Of a stretch of DNA of 64,000 bases, positions 33,266-41,742 are shown piece after piece. A model generated the notes under the pieces. That model did not search any database. It was given only the letters and a program-made list of their open reading frames with translations, and was not told the DNA's origin. The stretch is from Algoriphagus sp. NG3. Its GTDB lineage: Bacteria > Bacteroidota > Bacteroidia > Cytophagales > Cyclobacteriaceae. Both the position numbers and the translations under genes were made by a program. How positions within the stretch are numbered: position 1 is the stretch's first letter; each line of letters opens with the position of its first letter. The DNA lies in the NCBI RefSeq assembly GCF_034119865.1, contig NZ_CP139421.1:2418001-2482000 (forward strand). Direction: 5' to 3'.

Positions 33266-34186
33266 ATGTATTTGATTAAAAAAATGGTCGTTTGCCTGGA
33301 TCAGACATCATTGGATCAGACCCTCATTCAACATGCTGCTTTTATAGCTCAGGTCAATCAAACAAAAAAGATCTATTTTGTAAATGTGATTAAGAACCTA
33401 AGTATTCCTAAAGAGGTATTGGAAGAGTTTCCTAATCTAGTGGAAAACATGGTCAACGAAAGGCAGGAAGCCATGGAAGCCATGGTAAAGGAGCATTTCA
33501 CAGGGCCAAAGGGCGTGTCATTAAACTACATAGTAAAAGAGGGTTCCTTATCAAAGAAAATACTGAAGCTTGCAGAGGAGAAGTCCGCTGACATGATCCT
33601 AATCGGAAGAAAGGTCACCTTACCCGGCACAGGAGTGGCTTCTTCGCGGTTGGCAAGGAGAGCTAGTTGTTCCCTTCTGATAGTGCCGGAAGGATCAGCT
33701 ACTAAAGTGCAAAAACTACTGGTTCCCAGTGATTTTTCGGATTATTCCAAAGACGCACTGGAAGAGGCGATATTGATTGCCGAAAAGCATGGGAATGTAG
33801 AGATAGTTTGCCAAAATGTATTCACAGTACCCTCCGGTTACCATTACACAGGTAAAAGCTATGAGGAATTTACGCAGATCATGCGTATGCATGCAGAGAT
33901 AAACTTCAAGAAATTTATCCGGAAGATCGACACCAAAGGAAGGAAAATCACCCCTGTATATACCCAGGATGTAAATGATGACCCGGTGGAAGAAATCGTG
34001 GCTAAGGCTAAGGAGATCGGAGCTGACGGCATAATCATTGGAGCGAAAGGACGTACTGCTGCCACCGCCTTGTTTTTGGGAAGTATGGCCGAGAGGCTGA
34101 TCCAGTATAATGATAGTATCCCGCTTTTGGTGACAAGGCCTAAAGGCAAAAACGCAGGAATTCTGGAGTATATCCTGGAAATATAA
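33266..34186 (+). CDS. Universal stress protein, tandem UspA
   Basis: The 306-aa protein has two UspA domains. The first (KKMVVCLDQTSLDQTLIQHA near residue 5) has a changed phosphate loop (GRKVTLPGTGVASSRLARRASCSLLIVP). The second (KLLVPSDFSDYSKDALEEAI from about residue 150) has the nucleotide-binding signature GAKGRTAATALFLGSMAERL. It is a different paralogue from the 267-aa protein at 16921, with the intact nucleotide loop in the other half. It is transcribed from its own promoter and is followed by a possible family B remnant. Confidence 0.9.
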   Translation: MYLIKKMVVCLDQTSLDQTLIQHAAFIAQVNQTKKIYFVNVIKNLSIPKEVLEEFPNLVENMVNERQEAMEAMVKEHFTGPKGVSLNYIVKEGSLSKKILKLAEEKSADMILIGRKVTLPGTGVASSRLARRASCSLLIVPEGSATKVQKLLVPSDFSDYSKDALEEAILIAEKHGNVEIVCQNVFTVPSGYHYTGKSYEEFTQIMRMHAEINFKKFIRKIDTKGRKITPVYTQDVNDDPVEEIVAKAKEIGADGIIIGAKGRTAATALFLGSMAERLIQYNDSIPLLVTRPKGKNAGILEYILEI

Positions 34187-34193
34187 ATGATCT

Positions 34194-34340
34194 GGCATAT
34201 CTTCAATGATGTCAGTAGCCCTAACTTCTTTAGATAAACGCATTAAAGCCAAAACGTAGGCTGAAAACCCGCCTTTGAAGGGAGGCTGTCATTGGCTTTT
34301 CTTGTGACTTTTCCAATCGGAAAAAGCTATTTGTGCATTA
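34194..34340 (+). repeat. Possible decayed family B remnant
   Basis: GGCATATCTTCAATGATGTC begins like the left arm of family B copies and starts a few bases after the usp stop. The rest has diverged and the right arm is not clear. Only the first 25-30 bp can be matched. Confidence 0.35.
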
Positions 34341-34452
34341 CCTACAGAAAACTGAACGCTGAAAAATTATTTCACCACTGATTATCAACACCTAAGAAAA
34401 CATTCTTTATTGCGCACTAAACCATTTTCAATAAATTGGGTCTAAAAGGCGA

Positions 34453-34998
34453 ATGAAAAACGGTGATCAGGAAATCCTAGAACTCATCCAAAACCCCACT
34501 ACCCGGGAGATGGGGTTTAGGCAGCTTATCCTGACTTACCAGAAGCGTGTTTATCATGTAATCCGTAGGATGGTTTTGATTCATGAAGATGCGGATGATA
34601 TCACCCAAAACACCTTTGTCAAAGCACATCACCACATCCACAAGTTTCAGGAACAATCCAGCCTCTTTACCTGGTTATACAGAATAGCCGTAAATGAATC
34701 CCTGAGTTTCCTCGAAAAGAAAAAAAAGCGGTTCTTCTTTTCTATAGAAGATCATCAGGAAAAAATGGAATCTTTCATTGATCAGAGCTGCACCATGGAC
34801 GGTGATGAGGTTCAGCGCCTGCTTCAAAAAGCATTGCTGAAATTGCCTGATAAGCAGAGGCTGGTTTTCCACCTAAAGTACCAGGATGAACTGACTTATG
34901 AGGAGATGTCTGAGATTACAGGCACCAGCACAGGTGCATTGAAGGCCAGTTACCATCACGCTGTAAAAAAAATCGAGCAATACTTGGCATTAGAATAA
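34453..34998 (+). CDS. ECF-type RNA polymerase sigma factor
   Basis: The 181-aa protein has region 2 (YQKRVYHVIRRMVLIHEDADDITQNTFVKAHHHIHKFQ, SSLFTWLYRIAVNESLSFL) and region 4 (LPDKQRLVFHLKYQDELTYEEMSEITGTSTGALKASYHHAVKKI), as in ECF sigma-70 factors. It is followed in the same direction by a small single-pass membrane protein and a periplasmic LTxxQ-type protein. Such trios are typical of an ECF sigma factor with its anti-sigma partner and an envelope target. The signal sensed is unknown. Confidence 0.95.
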   Translation: MKNGDQEILELIQNPTTREMGFRQLILTYQKRVYHVIRRMVLIHEDADDITQNTFVKAHHHIHKFQEQSSLFTWLYRIAVNESLSFLEKKKKRFFFSIEDHQEKMESFIDQSCTMDGDEVQRLLQKALLKLPDKQRLVFHLKYQDELTYEEMSEITGTSTGALKASYHHAVKKIEQYLALE

Positions 34999-35033
34999 AC
35001 TATTGCCCCAAAACCCAGTCTAAACTTATACAT

Positions 35034-35393
35034 ATGAACAAATTACCAGATATTAAGGATTTCAAAGCGCCAGAGGATTATTTCGAGAGCCTGCCTGACC
35101 GGATAATCAGCAGAATCCCACGTCAGCAATCTGTAAATTGGTTCAGATATGCCGCAGTTATAGCAATTCTGCTAGTGTCCTGGGGAGTATGGCAGCACAA
35201 CACTTCCAGAACAGATATGCAATTGATAAGCTTGGATGAGGAGGTCAACCTTTACATTGAGAGTCAGTATTGGACTGCCGAAGACATATTGAGTATGGTA
35301 GATAACCCGGAAGAAATCCTGGATCAGATCATCGCTGAAGAAATGGAATATGAAGTGGATTTTTTAGATGAAAATATAGAAACCTGGTATTAG
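35034..35393 (+). CDS. Single-pass membrane protein, probable anti-sigma partner
   Basis: The 119-aa product has an N-terminal cytosolic stretch (KDFKAPEDYFESLPDRIISRI), one membrane helix (FRYAAVIAILLVSWGVWQ, about residues 41-58) and an acidic C-terminal part. No zinc-anti-sigma HxxxCxxC is seen, so it is not a classical ZAS protein. Position right after the ECF sigma gene and membrane topology argue for an anti-sigma or regulator role. This is an inference from order and topology, since the sequence itself has no known anti-sigma domain. Confidence 0.75.
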   Translation: MNKLPDIKDFKAPEDYFESLPDRIISRIPRQQSVNWFRYAAVIAILLVSWGVWQHNTSRTDMQLISLDEEVNLYIESQYWTAEDILSMVDNPEEILDQIIAEEMEYEVDFLDENIETWY

Positions 35394-35398
35394 AACTT

Positions 35399-35836
35399 AT
35401 GAAGAATTATTCATTGATAGTGCTTATGTTTTTCCTGATTACAGGAACTACCCTAGCCCAACGACCTGAAGGAAGATATGACCGCGAAAAGCTGGATGCG
35501 GCCAGAGTGGCTTTTATCACTACCAGACTAAATCTCACCCCGGATCAAGCTGAGAAATTCTGGCCAATCTATAACGTATTTGAGGAGTCAAGAGACAAAA
35601 ACCTGAGAGAGATGATAGATCTGGGAAAGATCAAAGATATTGAATTAAGTGAAGCAGAGGCCGAATCAAGAATATTAAAAAAATTTGATATACAGCGCAA
35701 AATGATTGGGGATGAAGAAAAGTTTGTCAAAAACCTGTCAGGTGTTCTGACCTACAACCAAATCCTACAATTGAATGGACTGTCCAGGGAATTTGCCAGG
35801 CATATCTACCAAAAGCGGAAAGAAGAAAAAAAATAA
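35399..35836 (+). CDS. Exported helical Spy/LTxxQ-like protein
   Basis: The 145-aa product has a signal peptide (MKNYSLIVLMFFLITGTTLAQ) and a mature helical part with ARVAFITTRLNLTPDQAEKFWPIYNVFEE, similar in layout to the LTxxQ periplasmic proteins (Spy/CpxP type) and to Bacteroidota sensor proteins near ECF sigma genes. It starts 5 bp after the membrane protein and ends at a strong terminator, so it closes the operon. It may be a periplasmic stress sensor or chaperone; the assignment rests on the LTPDQ motif and on context. Confidence 0.75.
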   Translation: MKNYSLIVLMFFLITGTTLAQRPEGRYDREKLDAARVAFITTRLNLTPDQAEKFWPIYNVFEESRDKNLREMIDLGKIKDIELSEAEAESRILKKFDIQRKMIGDEEKFVKNLSGVLTYNQILQLNGLSREFARHIYQKRKEEKK

Positions 35837-35838
35837 AA

Positions 35839-35870
35839 GAGGCGGCACTGGCCGCCTCCTTTATTTTATG
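35839..35870. terminator. Bidirectional terminator
   Basis: GAGGCGGC and GCCGCCTC arms around a 4-nt loop, with A-rich DNA upstream and a T-rich tail downstream, separate the sigma operon from the convergent mscL. Confidence 0.92.
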
Positions 35871-36288
35871 GATTATTCTTTTTTAATAAGTCTCTTATTT
35901 CTTCAAGTAGTACCTCGGATTTTGGAGGTGCAGGCGGAGGTGCAGGAGCAGCCTCTTCTTTTTTCTTCATGCTATTGATCCCTTTGATCGCAAGGAAGAT
36001 CACAAAAGCAATAATTAAGAAATCGACCACATTCTGGATAAAAATGCCATAAGTCAATAGCACTGGCCCTAGTTCCTCTCCTGCCGGCCCCACACTGCTT
36101 TCTCTCAAAACCAAAGCTAAATCGGTAAATTCCACGCCCCCCAGCAAAACTCCGATAGGCGGCATCACGATATCTTTCACAAAGGACGATACGATCTTAC
36201 CGAACGCACCGCCTATGATCACGGCTACTGCCAGATCAATCACATTGCCTTTGATGGCAAACTCTTTAAACTCTTTAATGAATCCCAT
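35866..36288 (-). CDS. mscL: Large-conductance mechanosensitive channel
   Basis: The 140-aa protein begins [36 protein letters not shown], the classic MscL N-terminal helix and TM1, then a periplasmic loop and TM2 ([24 protein letters not shown]). The C-terminal cytosolic bundle is reduced to a Pro/Ala-rich linker ([15 protein letters not shown]) and a short helix [12 protein letters not shown]. MscL opens on hypo-osmotic shock to release solutes. The gene is separate from its neighbours, with a convergent terminator shared with the sigma operon. Confidence 0.96.
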   Translation of the reverse strand: MGFIKEFKEFAIKGNVIDLAVAVIIGGAFGKIVSSFVKDIVMPPIGVLLGGVEFTDLALVLRESSVGPAGEELGPVLLTYGIFIQNVVDFLIIAFVIFLAIKGINSMKKKEEAAPAPPPAPPKSEVLLEEIRDLLKKNNP

Positions 36289-36472
36289 AGAAATTTGGTT
36301 AATGGTTAATTATATATTGAATATTTTAAAAATTATCCTTCTATCCAAGAGCTAATTTATTTAACAGATATTATAAACCACCAAAAAAGATGTTCGAGCA
36401 AGAATTTAGCACATAAAACAGAACTCAACACATCTTTTTTTCATTAACATTGCACCTTAAAACCCATAAAAA

Positions 36473-38515
36473 ATGCAGGCACCAAAAGCCAAGAAGATAG
36501 CCCAACTCTTAGAAACCCATGGCCATCAGCGCACTGACAATTACTATTGGATGCGTGACCGTGATAACCCTGAAGTCATTGACTACCTCAATGCAGAGAA
36601 TGAGTACCTGAAAAGCAGCCTGAAATCTACTGAAGAATTCCAGGAAAAATTATTCCAGGAAATGAAAGGTAGGATCAAAGAAGATGATGAAAGTGTCCCT
36701 TACCTCAAATCTGGATATTATTGGTATGTGAAATATGAAAAAGGTGGTGAATATCCTTTGTATTGCCGAAAGAAAGGAAATTTAGATGCTGAGGAAGAGG
36801 TATTTCTAGATGTGAATAAGCTTGCTGAAGGCAAATCCTACTATCAAGTAGGAAGCACAGCTGCTACTTCTGACCTCAAAACCCTGGCATTTGCTTCAGA
36901 TACTGTGGGAAGAAGAATATACGGAATCTCGTTTAAAGATTTTGAGACCGGAGAGATCCTCCCAGACCATATACCTGCCACTACAGGGAATTTTGCCTGG
37001 GCCAATGATCATCAGACGCTCTTTTACACCAAACAGGATCCGGAAACCTTGCGATCCTTTCAAGTGTATTCGCACCAGCTAGGCACTCCTACTGATACAG
37101 ACCTGCTTATTTATGAAGAAAAGGACGAGGAGTTTTCATGCGTAGTGCATAAGACAAAATCGGAGAAATTTATCCTCATTCATTCCGAAAGCACAATTTC
37201 TTCGGAAATCAGATTTATGGATGCTTCCAATCCCCAGGGAGAATTTCAGCTATTACAACCCAGAATTCCTTACCTGGAGTATGCTGCGGACCATTATGAG
37301 AATCATTTTTGGATCAGAACCAATCATGAATCCCAAAACTTCAAGCTTGTAAAGGCTCCGATTACGAGTCCTGCACTCGAATGCTGGGAAGATGTAATTC
37401 CTCACAGAGAGTCGGTATTACTGGAGGATTTTGATATTTTCTCCGACTTCTTGGTAACCCAGGAGAGATCAAACGGCCTCTGCAAAATCAATATCAGACC
37501 TTGGGATGGCACAGCGGAACACTCCCTGGAATTTGACGATGAGACTTACACAGCCTGGATCAGTACCAATCCCGAATTCAATACTCCCATTCTTCGGTTT
37601 GGATACAATTCACTTGTCACCCCCGCAAGTACCTTTGATTATCACATGATCACTAGGGAGAAAACCTTACTGAAACAGCAGGAAATCATTGGCGGGTATG
37701 ACTCCACTGAATATACTTCTGCCCGGATTTGGGCTCAGGCCGCAGATGGCGTGATGATACCAGTTTCATTGGTATATAAGATAGATAAATTCACTCCGGA
37801 CGGATCCAATCCTCTCCTACTCTATTCTTATGGTTCTTATGGCTTCAGCATGGATGCATACTTCTCCAGCAGCAGGTTGAGTTTACTGGATAGAGGTTTT
37901 GTATTTGCGATAGCCCATATCCGTGGAGGGGAAGACTTAGGGCGGGTATGGTATGAAGATGGCAAACTGCTTAAAAAAAGAAACACTTTCAGCGATTATA
38001 TCGCCTGTGCAGAGCATCTGATCAGTGAAAAATACACTTCAGCAGCACATCTGTACGCAATGGGGGGAAGTGCAGGAGGACTGCTGATGGGCGCTGTAAT
38101 GAATATGCGACCTGATCTATTCAATGGAATCATCGCCGCAGTACCCTTTGTGGATGTGGTGACCACTATGCTGGACGAGAGCATCCCGTTGACTACGGGA
38201 GAATTTCAGGAGTGGGGAAATCCTAAAGAAAAAGAATTCTATGAGTACATGCTTTCTTATTCCCCCTATGACAATGTAGAAGCCAAGGACTACCCTCACC
38301 TACTCATCACTTCCGGACTGCATGACAGCCAAGTGCAGTATTGGGAACCTACCAAATGGGTGGCTAAGTTAAGAGAGATGAAAACTGACTCCAAGTTGCT
38401 TTTCCTTCACACTAATATGGAAGCTGGGCATGGTGGAGCATCAGGAAGATTTAATTCCCTCAAGGAATTGGCCTTGGAATATACTTTCTTGCTTTATTTG
38501 GAAGAATTAATCTAA
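36473..38515 (+). CDS. S9 family peptidase, oligopeptidase B-like (protease II)
   Basis: The 680-aa cytosolic protein has a beta-propeller part (about residues 1-400) and a C-terminal alpha/beta-hydrolase catalytic domain. The triad residues are visible as Ser533 in MGGSAGG, Asp618 in SGLHDSQV and His653 in EAGHGGASGRF. FAIAHIRGGEDLGRVWYEDGK and SYGSYGFSMDAYFSSSRLSLLDRGF are diagnostic of S9A members of the oligopeptidase B group. It cuts short peptides, probably after basic residues. There is no signal peptide. The start at 36473 follows a weak promoter (TAACATTG) about 25 bp upstream. Confidence 0.95.
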   Translation: MQAPKAKKIAQLLETHGHQRTDNYYWMRDRDNPEVIDYLNAENEYLKSSLKSTEEFQEKLFQEMKGRIKEDDESVPYLKSGYYWYVKYEKGGEYPLYCRKKGNLDAEEEVFLDVNKLAEGKSYYQVGSTAATSDLKTLAFASDTVGRRIYGISFKDFETGEILPDHIPATTGNFAWANDHQTLFYTKQDPETLRSFQVYSHQLGTPTDTDLLIYEEKDEEFSCVVHKTKSEKFILIHSESTISSEIRFMDASNPQGEFQLLQPRIPYLEYAADHYENHFWIRTNHESQNFKLVKAPITSPALECWEDVIPHRESVLLEDFDIFSDFLVTQERSNGLCKINIRPWDGTAEHSLEFDDETYTAWISTNPEFNTPILRFGYNSLVTPASTFDYHMITREKTLLKQQEIIGGYDSTEYTSARIWAQAADGVMIPVSLVYKIDKFTPDGSNPLLLYSYGSYGFSMDAYFSSSRLSLLDRGFVFAIAHIRGGEDLGRVWYEDGKLLKKRNTFSDYIACAEHLISEKYTSAAHLYAMGGSAGGLLMGAVMNMRPDLFNGIIAAVPFVDVVTTMLDESIPLTTGEFQEWGNPKEKEFYEYMLSYSPYDNVEAKDYPHLLITSGLHDSQVQYWEPTKWVAKLREMKTDSKLLFLHTNMEAGHGGASGRFNSLKELALEYTFLLYLEELI

Positions 38516-38575
38516 ACTATCTACTTGGTAGCTTTTTTATAACATAAGCCAAGGGTTCAGGGAAATAAAATTTCC

Positions 38576-38583
38576 TAACTTTG
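38576..38583 (+). promoter_or_regulatory. -7 box (TAACTTTG) of mgsA
   Basis: A perfect TAnnTTTG match. It overlaps the in-frame TTG at 38581 and so rules out that TTG as a start, leaving the ATG at 38608. Confidence 0.55.
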
Positions 38584-38607
38584 ACTCAAACCTATTATCC
38601 TATTCAA

Positions 38608-38979
38608 ATGAAAATTGCTCTAATAGCCCATGATGGAAAAAAGGCCGACATGGTTCATTTTTTAAGCGGATTCAGAGAAAGACTGCATCAGGCAGATGTG
38701 GAACTGGTAGCTACAGGTACCACAGGTTCCCATATAGAAAAAGCAGGCTTTAAAGTTCAACGATTACTATCCGGCCCTATCGGAGGAGATGCCCAGATAG
38801 CGGCTATGGCTGCCCAGAAAGAACTTGCGATGGTCGTTTTTTTCAGAGATCCGCTTGACAAACATCCTCACGAACCGGATGTGCAGATGCTGATGAGGAT
38901 TTGTGACGTACACAATATTCCTTTGGCCACCAATCCGGCTTCAGCCCAATTAATGTTTAAAGCTTTCACCCAAACCTAA
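38608..38979 (+). CDS. mgsA: Methylglyoxal synthase
   Basis: The 123-aa enzyme converts dihydroxyacetone phosphate to methylglyoxal and phosphate. Hallmarks are IALIAHDGKKADMVHF, VATGTTGSHIEKAGFKVQRLLSGPIGGDAQIAA with the phosphate-binding TTG loop, and the catalytic FFRDPLDKHPHEPDV. I chose the ATG at 38608, because the longer frame would start in the promoter box. It is 3 bp before pfkA, so the two are co-transcribed: phosphofructokinase feeds triose phosphates, which mgsA removes when phosphate is short. The product is toxic, so tight allosteric control by phosphate is expected. Confidence 0.95.
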   Translation: MKIALIAHDGKKADMVHFLSGFRERLHQADVELVATGTTGSHIEKAGFKVQRLLSGPIGGDAQIAAMAAQKELAMVVFFRDPLDKHPHEPDVQMLMRICDVHNIPLATNPASAQLMFKAFTQT

Positions 38980-38982
38980 AAA

Positions 38983-39969
38983 ATGGAACCTAAAACCATT
39001 AAAAAAATTGGTGTTCTTACCTCTGGAGGTGACTCCCCCGGTATGAATGCAGCCATCCGTGCGGTAGTACGTACAGGATTGTATTATGACCTGGAAATGT
39101 ATGGAATCTACCGTGGCTATGAAGGTATGATCCAAAACGATATCAAAAAACTGGAATCTAAGCATATTACCCATGTGCTGGAGCGTGGTGGTACATTTCT
39201 CAAATCTGCCAGAAGTGCCGAATTCCGTACTCCTGAAGGAAGACAGACTGCCTACAACAATCTAAAAAGCCACGGAATCGACGCACTCGTTGTAATCGGT
39301 GGAGATGGATCCCTTACCGGTGCACATCTATTTTATAAAGAATTCGGGATACCGGCTATAGGATTGCCAGGAACCATAGACAATGATCTTTCAGGAACAG
39401 ATTCCACAATAGGCTTCGATACTGCCTGTAATACAGCCATAGAAGCTATAGATAAAATACGCGATACGGCTACCTCCCATGATCGGTTGTTCTTTGTGGA
39501 AGTCATGGGCAGGGATGCTGGATTTATAGCGATCAATGCCGGTATAGGCAGTGCTGCGGCAGCTATCCTGATCCCTGAGAAGAAAATGCCTATTGAGCAT
39601 CTGGTGGACAAACTAAAGATTAGAACCAAGGCTAAAAAGTCCTCCAACATAGTCATTGTGGCTGAAGGAGGTAAAAGCGGCGGAGCAAATGAAATCGCCT
39701 CTTTGGTGAAAAAACACCTTCCGTATTATGACATCAAAGTAACCATTCTGGGTCATTTACAGCGGGGTGGCTCACCTAGCTCCTATGACCGTCTGCTGGC
39801 ATCCAAACTGGGCGTAGCGGCCGTAGAGGGATTGCTACAAGGTAAATACGACGTCATGGCTGGCCTGATCAATAACAAGGTCGTCTATACCCCTATCAAA
39901 AAAGCAATTGTGGATGACAAGTCGGTGGATGAGGATGATTTCCGTGTAGCGAAAATACTTTCTACTTAA
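38983..39969 (+). CDS. pfkA: ATP-dependent 6-phosphofructokinase
   Basis: The 328-aa cytosolic enzyme phosphorylates fructose 6-phosphate to fructose 1,6-bisphosphate. The ATP-loop GGDSPGMNAAIRAVVRTG, GGDGSLTGA and the substrate motif GLPGTIDNDLSGTDSTIGFDTA are present. MGRDAGFIA and HLQRGGSPSSYDR near the C-terminal half complete the family pattern. GGDGS and the Gly after it (as in E. coli PfkA) argue for ATP rather than pyrophosphate as donor. It forms an operon with mgsA, and aldolase (fba) lies 1.8 kb downstream on the other strand. Confidence 0.97.
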   Translation: MEPKTIKKIGVLTSGGDSPGMNAAIRAVVRTGLYYDLEMYGIYRGYEGMIQNDIKKLESKHITHVLERGGTFLKSARSAEFRTPEGRQTAYNNLKSHGIDALVVIGGDGSLTGAHLFYKEFGIPAIGLPGTIDNDLSGTDSTIGFDTACNTAIEAIDKIRDTATSHDRLFFVEVMGRDAGFIAINAGIGSAAAAILIPEKKMPIEHLVDKLKIRTKAKKSSNIVIVAEGGKSGGANEIASLVKKHLPYYDIKVTILGHLQRGGSPSSYDRLLASKLGVAAVEGLLQGKYDVMAGLINNKVVYTPIKKAIVDDKSVDEDDFRVAKILST

Positions 39970-39991
39970 TTGACTGATAAGACCCTAAACT

Positions 39992-40024
39992 AAAGTCCAA
40001 GCTTAAAAACTTGGACTTTTTTCG
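39992..40024 (+). terminator. Intrinsic terminator after pfkA
   Basis: AAGTCCAAGCTT and ACTTGGACTT form inverted arms with a T-run after, 23 bp past the pfkA stop. Confidence 0.9.
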
Positions 40025-40057
40025 GTTTATGTTCTTTTTCTTTCCTACTAAAACATC

Positions 40058-40957
40058 ATGAAAAACTATTTTCTTTTCACGCTATTGTTGATAGTCCCAT
40101 CCTTTGTATGGGCGCAAACTCCAATGACCTACATCAATGCTGCCGGAGACAAACATCTCGCAGGAGAATTTGAACTGGAAGTCCTTAAATCAGATACTTC
40201 GTACCGGGGTTGGTATGAGGAAAACGAACGTTTGTTTAAACTTTCAGGAAAAAATACAGACTGGAAGAAAACCTTTCAAAATTCCGAAGTCGAGATATAT
40301 CTGGGCACTTGGTGCGGGGATAGTAAGCGCTGGGTCCCACAATTTGTCAAAATGTGGACAGCGCTCGGACTACAGGAAAACCAGCTCAAATTCATTGCTC
40401 TATATGATGGAGAAGAACTTTACAAGCAAGGGCCGAATGGTGAAGAAAAGGGTAAGCTGATACACCGGGTACCTACATTCATTTTCAAAAATGAGGGGAA
40501 GGAATATTCCAGAATTGTAGAGTATCCGGTCAACGACCTGGAAACTGATGTGGCACAAATTGCCCTTGGGTATGCTTCTAAGCCCAATTATCGGGCGGCT
40601 ACCTACCTGCTTGAATTATTTGAATCAGAGCCGCTGGATTCCATTTACAAAAATGTGCAGACTCATTTTTATAATATTTACTACTTAGTGGGGAAAGAAA
40701 AAGAATTAAACACCCTAGGTTATTTATTTAAAAATTCTGACCGCCTGCCTGAGGCATTACTGACCTTTGAGATCAACTCAGCTTTATTTCCTTATTCTCC
40801 CAATGTACTACACAGCTATGGGGAAGCCCTGATGGCTGACAAACAGAATGATCGGGCTATTCAACTGTTTACCCGGGTTATTGAATTAGAGCCAGACAAT
40901 GAAATTGCCGCTAAGCAATTAAGGGAATTGCAAGAGGAAGCTACGGGAGGCGATTAA
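40058..40957 (+). CDS. Exported thioredoxin-fold and TPR protein
   Basis: The 299-aa product has a signal peptide (MKNYFLFTLLLIVPSFVWAQ), then a thioredoxin-like domain with the WCGDS motif (Cys86) where a CxxC would normally be, so it has one Cys and no classical disulfide redox pair. A TPR-like C-terminal part follows (NDRAIQLFTRVIELEPDNEIAAKQLRELQEE). It may act as an adaptor or a thiol-dependent periplasmic protein. The role is not established. It follows the pfkA terminator and is a separate unit. Confidence 0.8.
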   Translation: MKNYFLFTLLLIVPSFVWAQTPMTYINAAGDKHLAGEFELEVLKSDTSYRGWYEENERLFKLSGKNTDWKKTFQNSEVEIYLGTWCGDSKRWVPQFVKMWTALGLQENQLKFIALYDGEELYKQGPNGEEKGKLIHRVPTFIFKNEGKEYSRIVEYPVNDLETDVAQIALGYASKPNYRAATYLLELFESEPLDSIYKNVQTHFYNIYYLVGKEKELNTLGYLFKNSDRLPEALLTFEINSALFPYSPNVLHSYGEALMADKQNDRAIQLFTRVIELEPDNEIAAKQLRELQEEATGGD

Positions 40958-41691
40958 TTGTATGCGGTTATCCTAAAGAATGTCGGCAGTTTAATATTGG
41001 AAGATAGAAGACCAGAAACAGGATCACAAGTGTGGAAGGCAAGTCGAAGGTGAAATCATACGTACTTTGAGTTTTCGGATCATCCCTAAAAGCTGGGGAT
41101 GTATCGGGTACCGTTCTGCGGAAAATTGTACATATCAGCTTTTTATTCCCCTAACATTGTCTTTCTTTTTCCCAGGGTGCCCCCCCTAGTTTGTAAGCGA
41201 TGTGATTCTGCTCCTTGTGCACTGGGGCTACACGCTTTATGGCCAACATATTTTACTGGGCTGATTACAAATCGCTTTACATTACTGATCGTGCCATTGG
41301 CACTCTGAAAACATATCTGCTTCATTAACCCAGAATTGCATTCTGGGCATTTACAGGCCTTGCCTTTGGCAAGGAAAATCATTTTGCCAGTTTTTGGTTG
41401 ATTTGAGTGTTTGTGCCAAAGGCACAACAGGTAGCTGCCCTGAATGCAGCAAAGCGAAATTCAGGGTTGGGAAAGCCGGATGAATCCGCCAAAAGTGCCA
41501 ACGGCACTTTCGGTAAATTCAGGATTAATCCTAGAGCAGGGGTTTCCTATATTTCTAGTAAATACTATGAGAGCTAGGTGGTCAAACAAAAGTTATTTGC
41601 ATAGTCAAGCATTTTTATCCCCCCAACTTTTAAGGCTGACCTGAGTTTTCTCAGAGCTACTATCTGATCGTGCTGTAAATTATAAATAATC
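40958..41691. other. Hairpin-rich intergenic region
   Basis: About 730 bp without a credible gene. From about 41290 to 41560 it contains many short inverted pairs: AATTGCATTC, CTTGCCTTTGGCAAG, TGTGCCAAAGGCACA, CTGAATG..CATTCAG-like and GTGCCAACGGCAC. The reading frame on the minus strand at 41143-41427 looks like a product of this repeat rather than a gene. The fba terminator begins at 41692. Confidence 0.5.
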
Positions 41692-41723
41692 AAAAAAAGT
41701 CACCGTTTGGGGTGACTTTTTTG
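41692..41723 (-). terminator. Intrinsic terminator of fba
   Basis: AGTCACC and GGTGACT arms with T-runs on both sides (A-run at 41692-41698) lie 20 bp past the fba stop on the minus strand. Confidence 0.9.
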
Positions 41724-41742
41724 GGTATGAACTTATTAGAAA

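Noticed and set aside
38581..38607. TTG start for mgsA
   Set aside because: The TTG is inside the -7 box TAACTTTG; the family length and the ATG at 38608 agree.
41143..41427. 94-aa open frame on the minus strand with CxxC
   Set aside because: The CKCPEC part comes from GCATTCTGGGCATTTACAGG, which is hairpin DNA; the rest is repeat-like. A zinc-ribbon gene is not supported.
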